From Trichomonas vaginalis G3 (lineage: Eukaryota; Parabasalia; Trichomonadida; Trichomonadidae): 64,000 nucleotides of DNA. The DNA lies in the NCBI RefSeq assembly GCF_026262505.1, contig NC_067205.1:14570001-14634000 (forward strand), written 5' to 3'. Below are positions 49,154 through 60,836 of the stretch, in pieces. The position numbers and the translations under genes are program-made. Below the pieces are notes generated by a model. It had not been told where the DNA came from, ran no database searches, and saw nothing but the letters and a program-made list of their open reading frames with translations. Each line of letters starts with the position of its first letter. The stretch's first letter is position 1.

Positions 49154-50794
49154 TTTAAAAAAATGAATAAAATTGTATAGTAAATTATATTTGTGAAATT
49201 TGTGACGCTACATTCAATCTAAGACCAATATCTCAAAGAATTCCTCATTTAAGTATTACTTTTCATTGTTTTTTAAAAAATATCTTTGCTTATTTGTTCA
49301 CTTTTTTGACATTTATTATATGCTTTTTATCATATTTCCGATGATATGAATATATATTCTATATAAGAATGACGCTACATTCAATCTAAGACCAATATCT
49401 CAAAGAATTCCTCATTTAAGTATTACTTTTCATTTTTGATTCAATTTTCGAACGGTTTTCGTAAATTTTGCATCATTTCATTTTTTAATGGGAAAATCAT
49501 CTATATTTAATCAAAAAAGAGCAAACTTTACAGACGAAAATAAAATATTTATCAGGGAACAATCTGATAAATACCAAAAATCAACATCGAGAGATGAAAA
49601 AACGAATATACCCAGATTTTCCTTACTTTTACCACTCCCCATGTAATTTCTGGGGAAAACGATAATTCATTTTTTTTATGGATGAATAGATCGTTTTCCT
49701 AGAAAGGACCTCATATCTCTGGCTAAAAAGAGTGTCAGATCCTAAATAGGTTATTGATCTAGTGTACAAATCCAATAAAAAGCCTATTTTTTTGGCTTTT
49801 TTGGTGCTCATTTTTTCGAAGATCTACATGAATATGGGGAAACCATCGGATTTTTTTGGTTAACCCACATCTTCATGTAGTCTGGACTATCTTTCCTCGA
49901 AGGACCTCTTTACGGGTGTAAAAACTCATAAAGTTCTCAAAAGATTCATTCTCGATCTCCATGCTGAAAGAATTTACAATAAAAAAGAGATCTACGCATC
50001 AAACTACAGCCATAAATGAACTGAACCCCTAAAGCTCAGCTCTTAGTTTATCAAAAACGTCGAAATCCTTCTCATTGCAATCAAATTTTCTCAATAACTC
50101 ATAAGAAAAATCGAATTTTGATTAAGCCGATGTTATAGGTATCACAAATACTACAAACTTGAGCAATATCGAAATTGCCAGCAAAAGTTTGAAATTGCAT
50201 TGCTCATATTTGTTTTGTAAACTAAAAATCTGCTTATATTATTCATTAATTTTTTATATATTATTCATATACTTTAATAAAAACAATACTATTTCACCTT
50301 AAAAATGAATTTCATAAGTCAATATTATTTTTTTGAAAATGTATCAATTTTCGATTAAAACAACATGAGAATAAAAGTTACGCAAAATTATTTTAAAAAA
50401 TGGTTTTAAAAATTTACAATAGATGAAGAATAAGATTGCAAGAAGTTTTGAAGTTTAATTTTAAGAAAAAAAATTCGGATATTATTCATGGATCTAAGTA
50501 ATCTGATATTTGAGTATCGGCACTATGCATAAAACATATATTTATAGTTTTTTTGGATTTTTATGATTTTAAATATATTCAAATTTGGCAATCCAATAGA
50601 TTTTTAAAAAATAGGTAAATAAAAATAGATTACATATGCAGCAGATTTAGAACATGAAACAAATCTTATAGTGACCCAAAAAAAAATTCATGATCCAAAA
50701 AAGAAAAAAATTAGCTAATGAATCGTTATGTCAGATGTTTCCACTACACTACACCTGCAGTTCGAAAAATACCCTTGGTGGTTCTATTTAATAG
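49154..50794. other. AT-rich intergenic region with short repeats
   Basis: A ~65-bp direct repeat (GACGCTACATTCAATCTAAG and onward) occurs at 49204-49266 and 49370-49434. A 27-bp inverted repeat links 49609-49635 with 50834-50860. A 60-codon minus-strand frame (49629-49811) is not recognised. No gene is supported. Confidence 0.6.
49204..49434. repeat. Direct repeat of ~65 bp, 166 bases apart
   Basis: Both copies read GACGCTACATTCAATCTAAG through TAAGTATTACTTTTCATT without visible change, separated by ~100 AT-rich bases. Confidence 0.85.
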
Positions 50795-50833
50795 CTACTC
50801 CCAACGATAGGCGGTGTCCCCAGCTTTAGAGGG

Positions 50834-52990
50834 GTGGTAAAAGTAAGGAAAATCTGGGTAATCAAACAAGTTCTTCAATATTTTAATATTAAATACGCCG
50901 AAAATGAATCTAAAGCTGTCAGAAGATATTTTAGTTATATTGCAGTTAAAAATATTCCCGCAGTTACTGGAAAATATCCTGATACAATTGTTCGCAAAGA
51001 TATGCTTTATTCGCATGATCATACAAATATTATTAATTCAAATAATATTGAACGTTACTACCGTTGCATCGATCATTCTTGTCAAGCACGTTATTTAGTT
51101 AAAATTGAGAACAGTTCAGTTTCCGAAGATTTACAAAAGGAACATATACCCGAATGCAGACAATTTAAAAAGTTACAAAATGAAAAAAATGATCTTCATA
51201 AATCAATGACTCTGACAGAAATATACAATAAGGCAATGGCAAAATTTTCTGAAGACAACGGCACTTTTCAGCAGATTAAAAAATTTATGACAGAACTTGC
51301 TGTTGGTACTGATGAAAACCCATTAATTAAAGATTCATTGGTCAGGGAAGTTTATAATAAGTCCAGAAAATTTTCTGTTGGAGAAAAAATTACAGACGAT
51401 GAAATTGCTAATTTTTGTTTAATAAATGGCGAGCAGTTTTTCATTGGCCATGATTTTCAAGCAAATTGTGAGACGATGTTTTTTGGTTTTGAGAAGGCAA
51501 TTCAATTTGCAAAAGAAGCCACAGATTTATTTTGCGATGGAACTTTTAAAATTACACCAAAACATTTTCAAAAAGGACAGATGCTAACAATTATGATTTG
51601 TGAACCTTCAACAAATCAATATCTACCACTTTTATTTATATTCATGAAAAACCGCACATTTGAATCTTATAAGAAGGCATTTGAATATATTTTTACTGTC
51701 AAGGGTATTCAATTTTCAAAGCTAATTCAAATTCATTGTGATTTTGAAAAGGGAATGATAGAGGCACTTCAACAAATTTTCCCTAAAGTCCGTATAATTG
51801 GATGCCTATTTCATTTCAAACAAGCTTTACACAGGAAACTTGTAGCACTTTATACAAAAAATTTCAATACTTTACAAAATTCTTTATTTAAGCTATATTC
51901 TATTACTCCATTCATGTCTCATGAAGAATTTGTACTTACAATGCATATAATTAATCAAAATAAAGTTGATTCGATCAAAGATTATATTGATTATTTCAAC
52001 AAAGTTTGGTTGCCGCACTACAATTTAATATCTCAATATAATAATGCAACTGCAATATTCACTAATGATTGCCTCGAGAGTATGCATTCAGAATTTTCTT
52101 CGTTAAAACATCCAAACATTTATGAAGCTATTAAGAAGATATCTCAAATCCAATTAGATAAATATAACGCCATCAAAAATAACCAGAAGATCGAGCGCCA
52201 TATAAAAACCGTTATCACTGATAGCTACAAAAATTATATTCTTGACTGCTTTCAAAAAGAACTTGAGAAAACAATTTTTTCTATCAAACAATACAACGTA
52301 AGTGATCTTTCTTTGGCTCAGAACGAGATTTCTCCATATGGTTCCATAGAATCGAGTTCATTGTTCGAAAATATTCCAGTTCATGATGCAGATATACTCA
52401 AATCGATCGATCTAACAGATAAAGATACAATGATCACTAAGTTTATTAATGAAAAAAGAGAAAAAATTATGGCATTATTTAATGAAACATTAAATCATCC
52501 AGATTTTAATTCATCCACTCCAATTCAAACTAATTTTGAGCAAGCCGATACAAATCAAGGTTCAGATGCTCCAATTCGCTCCGAAAATTCAAATATTGCA
52601 GACTCTACAGATTTAGAACCAGAAAATCAAAACCATCCTTCTACAAATCAAATGTCTAGTAATCTAGAACATAAGCTGGACCTTCTTGATCATATTGAAA
52701 AACAATTATCGAAAATGCGCTCGTTCTTGGGAATTCTTCCTACTACAAATGCTATTGTTGGGCCGTCAAAACAAGTTTCAGTTAATAGCAAGCAAAATTC
52801 TGAAAAAAATAAGAAAAAATCTTCCATAACAACAAAATCAAACAATAAAAAACAAAATTCATCCGACAATCCTCCTAAACGTAAAGCTCCTATTTCGGAA
52901 AGGATTCTCAGCGATAATAACTTATATTTTCAAGTTCATCGAAAGAGATCGAAAAGCAAACGTTCCACATCTACAGAGAAAAAGAATTGA
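50834..52990 (+). CDS. MULE (Mutator-like) transposase
   Basis: The DDE core is visible: first D in TDLFCDGTFKITP near 51535, second D in IQIHCDFEKGMIEAL near 51740, the CxxH signature GCLFHFKQALHRK near 51805, and E in NDCLESMHSEFS near 52078. An N-terminal FLYWCH/WRKY-GCM-like zinc finger precedes it (RYYRCIDHSCQARYLV near 51053, then EHIPEC). The C-terminus is low-complexity and ends in a basic KRSKSKRSTSTEKK. The frame from 50834 begins with GTG; the first ATG is 51002, upstream of the zinc finger, giving 662 residues. The frame is open back to 50795. No long terminal inverted repeats were recognised, so it may be a domesticated or end-eroded copy. No internal break is seen. Confidence 0.85.
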   Translation: MVKVRKIWVIKQVLQYFNIKYAENESKAVRRYFSYIAVKNIPAVTGKYPDTIVRKDMLYSHDHTNIINSNNIERYYRCIDHSCQARYLVKIENSSVSEDLQKEHIPECRQFKKLQNEKNDLHKSMTLTEIYNKAMAKFSEDNGTFQQIKKFMTELAVGTDENPLIKDSLVREVYNKSRKFSVGEKITDDEIANFCLINGEQFFIGHDFQANCETMFFGFEKAIQFAKEATDLFCDGTFKITPKHFQKGQMLTIMICEPSTNQYLPLLFIFMKNRTFESYKKAFEYIFTVKGIQFSKLIQIHCDFEKGMIEALQQIFPKVRIIGCLFHFKQALHRKLVALYTKNFNTLQNSLFKLYSITPFMSHEEFVLTMHIINQNKVDSIKDYIDYFNKVWLPHYNLISQYNNATAIFTNDCLESMHSEFSSLKHPNIYEAIKKISQIQLDKYNAIKNNQKIERHIKTVITDSYKNYILDCFQKELEKTIFSIKQYNVSDLSLAQNEISPYGSIESSSLFENIPVHDADILKSIDLTDKDTMITKFINEKREKIMALFNETLNHPDFNSSTPIQTNFEQADTNQGSDAPIRSENSNIADSTDLEPENQNHPSTNQMSSNLEHKLDLLDHIEKQLSKMRSFLGILPTTNAIVGPSKQVSVNSKQNSEKNKKKSSITTKSNNKKQNSSDNPPKRKAPISERILSDNNLYFQVHRKRSKSKRSTSTEKKN

Positions 52991-53180
52991 TATATGAAGT
53001 CTAATTTCTTTTATAACTACTATATTTTTATTCTTATGACTAAAAAATAATATATTATTTAACAATTTTCATTTTTTTCTTTTAACAATTTCGTTTTATT
53101 TCCATTTATTGTTAAATGATTTTTAGCATACACCTTTCTTTGTTCATCTTCTAAATACAATTTATTTTTTCTTAGATATA
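52991..53180. other. AT-rich 3' flank of the transposase gene
   Basis: Very AT-rich, without recognisable features. Confidence 0.5.
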
Positions 53181-53442
53181 ATTCTATTCATTCAATTCGA
53201 TCGTCATTTTTCAGTACATGATCGTAATTTTCAATTATTGATCGCGATTTTACTTCAGAATTTGTTCGCAATATTGCTTATCAAAATTATATCTCTATTC
53301 TCTCATTTCTGTTTAGTCAATATCATTACACTCCTATTGTCTAATAACATGCTATTAATTTTCTTAAAATTAAAAAAAAATATCAACTTTTAAAAACAGA
53401 AACTTAGCTAAAAGTGACACGCTCGAATTGAATGAATAGAAT
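53181..53442. mobile_element. 262-bp inverted-repeat element (MITE), TA-flanked
   Basis: The ends read ATTCTATTCATTCAATTCGA and its exact reverse complement, with TA directly outside both. Weaker matching continues inward (CGT..CAtTTTTcAG against CGTGTCACTTTTAGC). TA targets and short ends suggest a Tc1/mariner-type miniature element. Confidence 0.65.
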
Positions 53443-53594
53443 TAAGTAGGGGTAATTTAGCTAAAAGTGACACGCCTGGAAAAAGTGACACACCCATGAA
53501 GGGTGTGATTACCGATCGGTAATTTCGACAGTTTAGAATTTAAAATTTTTTATGGAACTGTTGCGAGTTTCATAAAGAATTTAAGGAATATAAG

Positions 53595-53725
53595 CAAAGA
53601 TTTGAATCAAAATCTTAGACCTAAGCCGCTCGATTCGCTCGCGGCTTCCGCGAATTACAGATCAGCAAAGATTTGAATCAAAATCTTCGAACTAAGCCGA
53701 TCGCTTTGCTCGCGGCTTTCTTTAT
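53595..53725. repeat. Two-copy 65-bp repeat with GCCG...GCGGC stems
   Basis: AGCAAAGATTTGAATCAAAA occurs at ~53596 and ~53661. Each copy is followed by TAAGCCG, a 12-base loop rich in TCG, and CGCGGCTT. Loop sequences differ between copies. Confidence 0.7.
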
Positions 53726-53820
53726 TATTTTAAATTTGCATATTTCCATCAAAAGTCCATAAGGTAAAAAATTTCGTTTATTTTTACTAAGAAAAAAAAG
53801 GTTTTTGATAATAAATTTAT

Positions 53821-54292
53821 TTTATTTCGAAAAAGTAGCAATAATCGTAAAAGGGTATTGATAGGCTTGCTAAAGTAACTAATTTTAGCTGTCAAATACT
53901 TTTGTATTTTGAAGTAAATTAGTATAAATTTGTTTTTACTTTTATTTCGAAAAAGTAGCAATAATCGTAAAAGGGTATTGATAGGCTTGCTAAAGTAACT
54001 AATTTTAGCTGTCAAATACTTTTGTATTTTGAAGTAAATTAGTATAAATTTGTTTTTACTTTTATTTCGAAAAAGTAGCAATAATCGTAAAAGGGTATTG
54101 ATAGGCTTGCTAAAGTAACTAATTTTAGCTGTCAAATACTTTTGTATTTTGAAGTAAATTAGTATAAATTTGTTTTTACTTTTATTTCGAAAAAGTAGCA
54201 ATAATCGTAAAAGGGTATTGATAGGCTTGCTAAAGTAACTAATTTTAGCTGTCAAATACTTTTGTATTTTGAAGTAAATTAGTATAAATTTG
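53821..54292. repeat. Four-copy 120-bp tandem array
   Basis: The unit TTTATTTCGAAAAAGTAGCA and onward repeats with a period of exactly 120 bases from ~53821, with no visible differences in the inner copies. A 168-codon minus-strand frame across it is a by-product of the period being divisible by three. Confidence 0.95.
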
Positions 54293-54333
54293 ATATTATT
54301 TTAACTCCCTTTGAAAACCTCAATTTTCCATAC

Positions 54334-54395
54334 AGAGGGAACGGGAATAGCATCCAATATTCCCTGAGAATGGTTGCGCATTCTCAGTTCCCTCT
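54334..54395. repeat. Perfect three-way-junction palindrome (62 bp)
   Basis: An outer 9-bp stem (AGAGGGAAC / GTTCCCTCT) encloses two hairpins with no unpaired base at the junction: GGGAATA-(8)-TATTCCC and TGAGAATG-(6)-CATTCTCA. All 24 base pairs are Watson-Crick. Confidence 0.85.
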
Positions 54396-54470
54396 ATATT
54401 TCGAACGAAGCTCTCATCGGTCTTTTTTTTTAATACTAAACGTTTTTTTTCCCTGTCACTTTTAGCTAAA

Positions 54471-57324
54471 ATTTGGGTTTGCCGAAACTTAACAGCCTTA
54501 GGTCAATGGATTTTGATGTGAGATACATTTAATCTGTTTTTCTTTTTTTATTTTAAATAATTGAATATTTATAGTTGTTATGGGTCTTACATCATGTAAA
54601 ACGAATTTTCTTAAAGTAAATTTACTTTTTCTTCAATCTTTCTTACATATTTATTAAAAAAAAATTATCCAAAAAAAGATGTTTTAGAATGAAAAAAAAA
54701 TAGAAAAATCTTCATTTATAGTCTTTCTTGAATGTATACGTTTTGATTTTTTCTTTTTTAAAAAATTCAATTTCTAGAAAAATCGATAAAAAATCATTTT
54801 CTTCTATTTTTTTAGGACGCCATACCCATTGAAATCTCCTCTCAGGACGCCATAAACTATTCAATTATGGCGTAAACTTCTCAAAAATTAAATAGTTTAC
54901 ATCAGAACGCCTTAGGACGCCAACCCTTTACGCGCCCAGAACTGTTAAGGTACCGTTAGGTTTGTTCTCCCAATTTAAAAATATTAACCTTAATTAAAAT
55001 AACTTGGGGATATTTATGCTCTTCTATAGCCTTATAATCAAATGATTTTATGCGCCTGAGAGGGTTAAATTTTGCTTTGATTTGATAAATTTTTCGATTT
55101 TATTAAAGATATACCATGTTTTGGTATAGTACAGTACAAATAATAAGATAAACGAATCCAATTTTAATGATTACAAATTAACTTTCTTTCAATTTGCCAG
55201 ATTGAAGAAAAATCATGGTACTTTTGTTAATAATGCTTGATTTAAAAATGATTTATCGACTTAAAAAATCCGTAAAAAAGATTAACCAAAAATATTCTTT
55301 TGAGTTCTTGCAAATTAGCTTGATAACCATGGCCAAAACAATACATTCAAATAAAAATTATTATTTCCATTACATTATGGTTCATGCTTATTAGAAATTT
55401 ATATTTCAAAGTTGAGTTACATAAATTCAAATTATTTCTTACATTTAACAAATTTTAAGAATACTGAAATGTTAATCAGGATTCTGAATCATCAAATTTT
55501 ATAATTTTGAGGAAAAGTATTATTTAATTTTTCAGAATGGCACGGTTTATCAACATGAAACCTCTATAATCTTCTTGACTAATTGTTGTTCCTTCTATGG
55601 TATTGTTGTTGTTTCTGTCATGATATATAATGTTGTAAACTGTCATGAACAAAAAAATGTAAATAGATTTGAATAGAATCTATTCATTTTGTAATGATTT
55701 TACTGACATTTCATATCAAATGGAGGGTGAACCTACATTACTTGACAGCAACCCCAATGTTATGCCAGGGAAAAATGGCTCAATGTATTGTTTATTCATT
55801 TTATTTCATCGATTTGTAAAGTTGGAAATATTCATCAATAAGATTTGTAAAGTTATATAAATGATATTGAATGAAGCAAAAACTTCAGTGTAGTTGAAAT
55901 TCTCTGCTATATTTAAGAAATATGCATACAACTTTACATGGGTGCCTAGAATTTGTGCAAATTTTGAGAATTTTTATCACTAAATATAAAAATTTAATTA
56001 TTTCAGCAATTAGATAAAGAATTTCCCTGATTACATGTTTAGTTTATGAGTATTGAAACCTGACTTCTGTTTAATATTCAGAAACATAAAGTACTCACAA
56101 AATCTAGATTGAGAGGCGGTCAATGACTTTTGAGGGGAAATTAACGCATGGAATTTAATATTATTTAGGTTGATATTCTTGCTTATTATTTCAGAAAAAA
56201 ATCTTAAAAATTTCAATATGAAAATTGAAAGCAATTCAAAAAAATTGCTAACATGTAAATTTTAATATCCTATGCATAATTTCATATTTTGAACATTTTG
56301 TATTTTTGTTTAAAACTTAAAATTTTGCGAATTTAATATAATTTATAAAATATAATACGTATATATATTTAAAATACACTAAATTTAATTGTTAATTGAC
56401 GTTTTTGGGAATGAATTTTATCAAAACATGCCTGAATCCGAAAATTTGAAAGAACGAATTACACAATCATATATGTAGAATTCAAAATACAAACTTAAAG
56501 ATTGTATACGTTTAAAATTATTCAGATTGTGTTTGATTTCCACTCATTCTGTTTCTTTTGAACTCTAACACTAACATTTCATGATTACATGATCCATTTA
56601 TACATGGTTGAATTGTTCCAGATTCTACCAGAAAATCAATCCAAATTTCTCAATGCATTCATGTTGATTGGACAAAATTTAAAATTTATCAGCCTGTTTC
56701 CAGAGAAACTCATATATTCCCTAATGAAATGTAATTTTTGCTACATTTATTTCAATCAAATTTCAAAAAATTGACTGCAGAGCTTGAAAAGGTGATGAAT
56801 CATGTTGTTATTAGATGTACATATTAGATTTACTATTTCCAAAAAAATGCTCAAATTTGAATAGTTTTTAGAAAATTTGGAATTACACTCCTTACATTAT
56901 ATATAATTAAATGTTTAAATTTTATTTATTTTTCCCTTTTAATTTTATAACTTGCTCTATCAAAACTAACCTCTCAATTGAAGGCCACAAAATCTAAGTA
57001 GTGAGGGTACACAAATTTTGTATGGAGTACGGTTCAATTTTTGAGAGCCTCACTACTTAGATTTTGTGACTACCTTAGATATTTTTTTCCAAAAAATAAT
57101 TACCTATGCATGACATCCAAAATCTGATGAAACATTAATGACCCATTTTTGTAATTAATAGAAATATAATTCTCTCTTGTAGCTAACCTGTAAAATTAAA
57201 TTTCGAATTTTTTTTTCTGATGTAATAAATCGATGATGCATAAAATATGTAAATTTTCTACTAATCATCTTATCTTAGACCAAATTGAAGATTTAAGCGA
57301 TCAATAAAAATTATTTTGAGATTG
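54471..57324. other. AT-rich intergenic region
   Basis: Short GGACGCCAT-type repeats with an ACGCCATAA/TTATGGCGT inverted pair lie near 54815-54930. A 21-bp stem hairpin lies at 56986-57068. Frames of ~60 codons (for example 55669-55860) are unrecognised and unsupported. Confidence 0.55.
56986..57068. repeat. Perfect 21-bp inverted repeat with 41-base loop
   Basis: Arms 56986-57006 and 57048-57068 are exact reverse complements (CACAAAATCTAAGTAGTGAG and its complement). It could be a very small MITE or a cruciform. Confidence 0.85.
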
Positions 57325-58128
57325 TTAAGGGTGCACACGAGAGGATCATGTAAACTTCAGAATTTAGAACCTTATTTTTAGGCATTATCTTGGCTACCTA
57401 TTTAGGCTCGAAAAGCAAAAAATATCAAAAAATACAACTTGAGTCCATTATGACCCTTTCATGGAGGTAGTTTTTATCCGCTAGTATTTTCCCTTTGAAT
57501 CTCTTTACAATTCGAAATCAAATTCAAAACTCAGTAGAAGAAAGGAAGAATCGACTTACTACGGTTGTAATACGAATAAATACATATATTTAATTATTTT
57601 TATTTACATAATAATTGTTTGAAGCTCATATTCCATCAAATTTTTAAATAAAAACATTAAAATGTTGAAAATGTTCATATATTTTAATAGGGTTTTGGCA
57701 CTTTATTGAGGAATTACTACATACATAGTCGAACTGAACTTGATATTTTGAAATTTAAATTATTTATCAAAATTAAAATTTAACTTGAAATTTATAATTA
57801 TTTAGTCATATTTTGCATAATTCTAAGTAAATTTTGTAAAAAATCAAGAAAGAAAAATTTTAACGTGCTTTATTTTTTCTTTTTTATAATAATACATATT
57901 ATTATATAATTAACATATTCATAATGTTTCACCCTTTCAAAAATATAATCCTCCTCCTCTCAAATAAACGTACATACGGGTGGCCTCTTTTTTCAAAAAA
58001 TTAAAATTTGAAATTTTGGGCTCAAATATTAGAGATTTTTTCAACCTTCAACGATATATGTTGTCTATATCAGACCTCCTTTCTTTTTGATACTTAACAT
58101 TGTTCCTAAATCTTAGCCGTTAAGGCTG

Positions 58129-58136
58129 TTCTGAAA
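58129..58136. repeat. 8-bp target duplication of the hAT-like element (left)
   Basis: TTCTGAAA here is repeated at 60837-60844, right after the insert. The undisturbed sequence in copy 2 shows it once. Confidence 0.92.
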
Positions 58137-60836
58137 TAGGGATGCGACGGTTTTACGCCATGACCGTTTAAAAATAGAATAATACGCCATTTTTGGGGGC
58201 CGAATGGCGGGTACGAAGTAGCCGCCATTCGGCCGAATAACAAAACAATACAAAATTATCGCCGTCCTTTTTTTTTCTTTCTCTCTCTCTCTCTTTCTTT
58301 TCTCTTTCCTCTTTTTACTCCTCTTTCTCTTTTCATCATTAAACGTAGAAAGATATATTAATATTATTTTAAAATTAAAAAAAATAAAGAAAGTATAATA
58401 AGTAATTATTTAGTTATCGATATATATATGTAAAGTGATAATCTGAGGATAATCTGAGGAGGAGTCTGAGGATTAGACCGAGGAGTAGTTTGAGGAGTTT
58501 GATGATAATCTGAGGAGTTTGATGATAATCTGAGGAGTTTGAGGAGTAGTCTGAGGAGTTTGATGATAATCTGAGGAGTTTGATGATAATCTGAGGAGTT
58601 TGAGGAGTAGTCTGAGGAGTTTGGATAATCTGAGGAGTTTGATGATAATCTGAGGAGTTTGAGGAGTAGTCTGAGGAGTTTGAGGATAATCTGAGGAGTT
58701 GTCTGAGGAGTAGTTTCAGGAGTTGTCTGAGGATAATTTGAGGAGTTTGAGGAGTAGTCTGAGGAGTTTGATGATAATCTGAGGAGTTTGATGATAATCT
58801 GAGGAGTTTGAGGAGTAGTCTGAGGAGTTTGAGGATAATCTGAGGAGTTTGATGATAATCTGAGGAGTTTGAGGAGTAGTCTGAGGAGTTTGAGGATAAT
58901 CTGAGGAGTTTGATATAATCTGAGGAGTTTGATGATAATCTGAGGAGTTTGAGGAGTAGTCTGAGGAGTTTGAGGATAATCTGAGGAGTTTGATGATAAT
59001 CTGAGGAGTTTGATGATAATCTGAGGAGTTTGAGGAGTAGTCTGAGGAGTTTGAGGATAATCTGAGGAGTTTGATGATAATCTGAGGAGTTTGAGGAGTA
59101 GTCTGAGGAGTTTGAGGATAATCTGAGGAGTTGTCTGAGGAGTAGTTTCAGGAGTTGTCTGAGGATAATTTGAGGAGTTTGAGGAGTAGTCTGAGGAGTT
59201 TGATGATAATCTGAGGAGTTTGATGATAATCTGAGGAGTTTGAGGAGTAGTCTGAGGAGTTTGAGGATAATCTGAGGAGTTTGATGATAATCTGAGGAGT
59301 TTGAGGAGTAGTCTGAGGAGTTTGAGGATAATCTGAGGAGTTTGATGATAATCTGAGGAGTTTGATGATAATCTGAGGAGTTTGAGGAGTAGTCTGAGGA
59401 GTTTGAGGATAATCTGAGGAGTTTGATGATAATCTGAGGAGTTTGATGATAATCTGAGGAGTTTGAGGAGTAGTCTGAGGAGTTTGAGGATAATCTGAGG
59501 AGTTTGATGATAATCTGAGGAGTTTGATGATAATCTGAGGAGTTTGAGGATAATCTGAGGAGTTGTCTGAGGAGTAGTTTCAGGAGTTGTCTGAGGATAA
59601 TTTGAGGAGTTTGAGGAGTAGTCTGAGGAGTTTGAGGATAATCTGAGGAGTTTGATGATAATCTGAGGAGTTTGAGGAGTAGTCTGAGGAGTTTGATGAT
59701 AATCTGAGGAGTTTGATGATAATCTGAGGAGTTTGAGGAGTAGTCTGAGGAGTTTGAGGATAATCTGAGGAGTTTGATGATAATCTGAGGAGTTTGATGA
59801 TAATCTGAGGAGTTTGAGGAGTAGTCTGAGGAGTTTGAGGATAATCTGAGGAGGAGTCTGAGGATAATCTGAGGAGGAGTCTGAGGATAATCTGAGGAGG
59901 AGTCTGAGGATTAGACCGAGGAGTAGTCTGAGGAGTTTGAGGATAATCTGAGGAGTTTGAGGATAATCTGAGGAGTTTGAGGATAATCTGAGCATAATCT
60001 GAGGAGGAGTCTGAGGATTAGACCGAGGAGTAGTTTGAGGATAATCTGAGGAGGAGTCTGAGGATTAGACTGAAGAGTAGTTTGAGGATAATCTGAGGAG
60101 TAGTTTCAGGAGTAGTCTGAGGACTAGTCTCAGGACTAGTCTGATGAGGAGGACTCTAAGGAGTAGTCTGAAGAGTAGTCTCAGGAGGAAGATCTGAGGA
60201 GGAGTCTTATGAGGAAGATCTGAGGAGTAGTCTGATGAGGAGGGGTCTAAGGAGTAGTCTGAGGATGATGAGTAATCTGATAAGGAGTAGTCTGAGGATG
60301 ATCTGAGGATAACCTGATGACTAGTCTAGGAGTGGTCTAATAAAAATGTAAAATATTTTCAAAGAAAAAATTCTATGAATTTTATATTTTAATTCTTAGC
60401 ATTATACTGAATAAAATAAACATAAATATCAAAATTTGAAATTGAACACGCCAAAAAATTGATAATCCACATTCAATATTTTGTAAGTGGCGTATTTTTT
60501 GAATACTCGCCATACGCCTTGGAGTTCTCAATTTTGAATTCGCCTTTATTTGGGCGACCTCAGAAAAATACGCCATTAAGAAAATATTGTATGAGATTTT
60601 AAATTTGAACACGCTCTACCTTAAGGAATTAAATTTATTAAGATATATTTATATATAATAAACGATTACTTAAAAAAAAGTATTTCATCGCTTATGTAAG
60701 TTTCAAAAAAATCACGAAAATAAAAAAATCAAGATTAAAATTTTATTTTTAATTTTTGAATTTCTCAAATGGCGAAATTTTTGGGCGAACAAAAAAAATG
60801 TACGCCCGGTCAAATGGCGTGTTTAACGCATCCCTA
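58137..60836. mobile_element. hAT-like non-autonomous element filled with satellite (2.7 kb)
   Basis: The ends TAGGGATGCG and CGCATCCCTA are inverted, with an 8-bp target duplication, the combination expected for the hAT superfamily. Sub-terminal CGCCAT/ATGGCG words are frequent at both ends. No transposase is present; most of the inside is a TCTGAGGA-rich array. Confidence 0.8.
58438..60345. repeat. TCTGAGGAGT-rich satellite array (~1.9 kb)
   Basis: Alternating short units of the types TAATCTGAGGAGTTTGATGA and CTGAGGAGTTTGAGGAGTAG form higher-order blocks (for example around GTCTGAGGAGTAGTTTCAGG, which recurs near 58700, 59130 and 59570). The plus strand is strongly purine-rich and C-poor. 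A 529-codon frame on the minus strand (58406-59995) reflects in-frame repeats, not a gene I can support. Confidence 0.93.

Larger units (their letters stand above)
53456..54470. mobile_element. ~1-kb inverted-repeat element holding a 120-bp tandem array
   Basis: TTTAGCTAAAAGTGACA at 53456 is repeated as its exact reverse complement at 54454-54470. The inner part of the ends (AGCTAAAAGTGACACGC) also occurs at the right end of the neighbouring 262-bp element, so the two families are related. If the TA inside TTTAGC is the target, this is another mariner-type non-autonomous element. It contains hairpins, the tandem array and a three-way-junction palindrome. Confidence 0.55.

Noticed and set aside
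53749-54255. A 168-codon frame with four identical repeats
   Set aside because: It is the translation of the exact 120-bp tandem array (120 is divisible by three); no start signal or family.
58406-59995. A 529-codon open frame on the minus strand
   Set aside because: It translates a short-period satellite whose units keep frame; composition is only Leu/Ser/Asn/Pro/Gln repeats and it lies inside a non-autonomous element.
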